DNA of 48,908 bases from Pasteurellaceae bacterium (GTDB lineage: Bacteria > Pseudomonadota > Gammaproteobacteria > Enterobacterales > Pasteurellaceae): the NCBI GenBank assembly GCA_030527795.1, contig JAUNAB010000015.1:1-48908 (forward strand), written 5' to 3'. The notes under the pieces are model-generated. The model saw only the letters and a list, made by a program, of their open reading frames with translations, searched no databases and was not told the DNA's origin. This document shows positions 48,647 through 48,908 of the stretch, in pieces (within the stretch, counting starts at the first letter, position 1; the number at the start of each line of letters is the position of its first letter). The position numbers and the translations under genes are program-made.

Positions 48647-48908
48647 AAATTAATATGTTATCAATGCTGAAAAAGTATTATAGATTAATTTAATGCTTAT
48701 TTGTATTTACCAATTAAAATGAAAAACCGCGGTCAAATTTTTAAACAAATTCTGATCACGATTTTCCTTTTTATCTTCCATTTCTATTAATAACTTGCTT
48801 TCTTTTTGTTTTCCTGCTTTTTTATTTTTCGTTATTCAAATAAAACCACGCTCAAAAAATCCTTAAATTTCTGACCGCGGTTTTTATTGTTATCATTGAT
48901 TTCTGCTT

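Overview
The window looks like a chromosomal segment of an AT-rich member of the Pasteurellaceae. The gene families, the OmpP2-type porins, the short intergenic regions and the gene order (ruvCAB-yebC, thiBPQ, yfeABCD, purHD) all fit Haemophilus, Avibacterium or Gallibacterium relatives. There is no phage, insertion sequence or CRISPR array. The genus cannot be fixed from the sequence alone. The most distinctive feature is a dispersed repeat with the palindromic core ACCGCGGT followed by TCAAAAAT. It occurs about 40 times and has the layout of a DNA uptake signal sequence (USS). It differs from the two Pasteurellaceae dialects I know (AAGTGCGGT and ACAAGCGGT), while keeping the GCGGTCA half that both share.

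Layout. 1-8146, minus strand: cytochrome bd oxidase (cydA-cydB-cydX-ybgE) followed by the Tol-Pal cell-envelope system (ybgC-tolQ-tolR-tolA-tolB-pal). 8547-8876: a small secreted protein, closed by a perfect terminator built from two repeats. 8939-15852, minus strand: ruvB, ruvA, ruvC, two small lipoproteins, yebC, nudB, a periplasmic coiled-coil protein and aspS. 15995-19727, plus strand: cmoA, a small secreted protein resembling a protease propeptide, gloA, rnt and a Na+/H+ antiporter-family gene. 19759-20507, minus strand: priC and tRNA-Ser(UGA). 20711-26202, plus strand: a YccA/BI-1 protein, tusE, the yfeABCD metal ABC transporter and a RarD-like transporter.

26210-32167, plus strand: a TPP riboswitch controlling thiBPQ thiamine uptake, then mrcB (PBP1B). 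32164-36196, minus strand: an SbmA/YddA-like ABC exporter and a TonB-dependent siderophore receptor split by a frameshift, with a Fur-like box upstream. 36658-39025, plus strand: two tandem porins. 39160-46036, minus strand: uvrD, a frameshifted DUF1294 gene, glyA, purD and purH, with a near-perfect PurR box at the purH promoter. 46259-47854, minus strand: a DppA/HbpA-type solute-binding protein. 48242-48646, plus strand: an orphan cysteine-rich lipoprotein preceded by an open frame that looks like a remnant.

The genes are mostly housekeeping: respiration, envelope integrity, recombination, purine and one-carbon metabolism, and metal, thiamine and haem/peptide uptake. The accessory signals are the uptake-type repeats and their use as terminators, a tetranucleotide tract at the left edge, two single-base frameshifts, the propeptide-like protein and the orphan lipoprotein at the right end.
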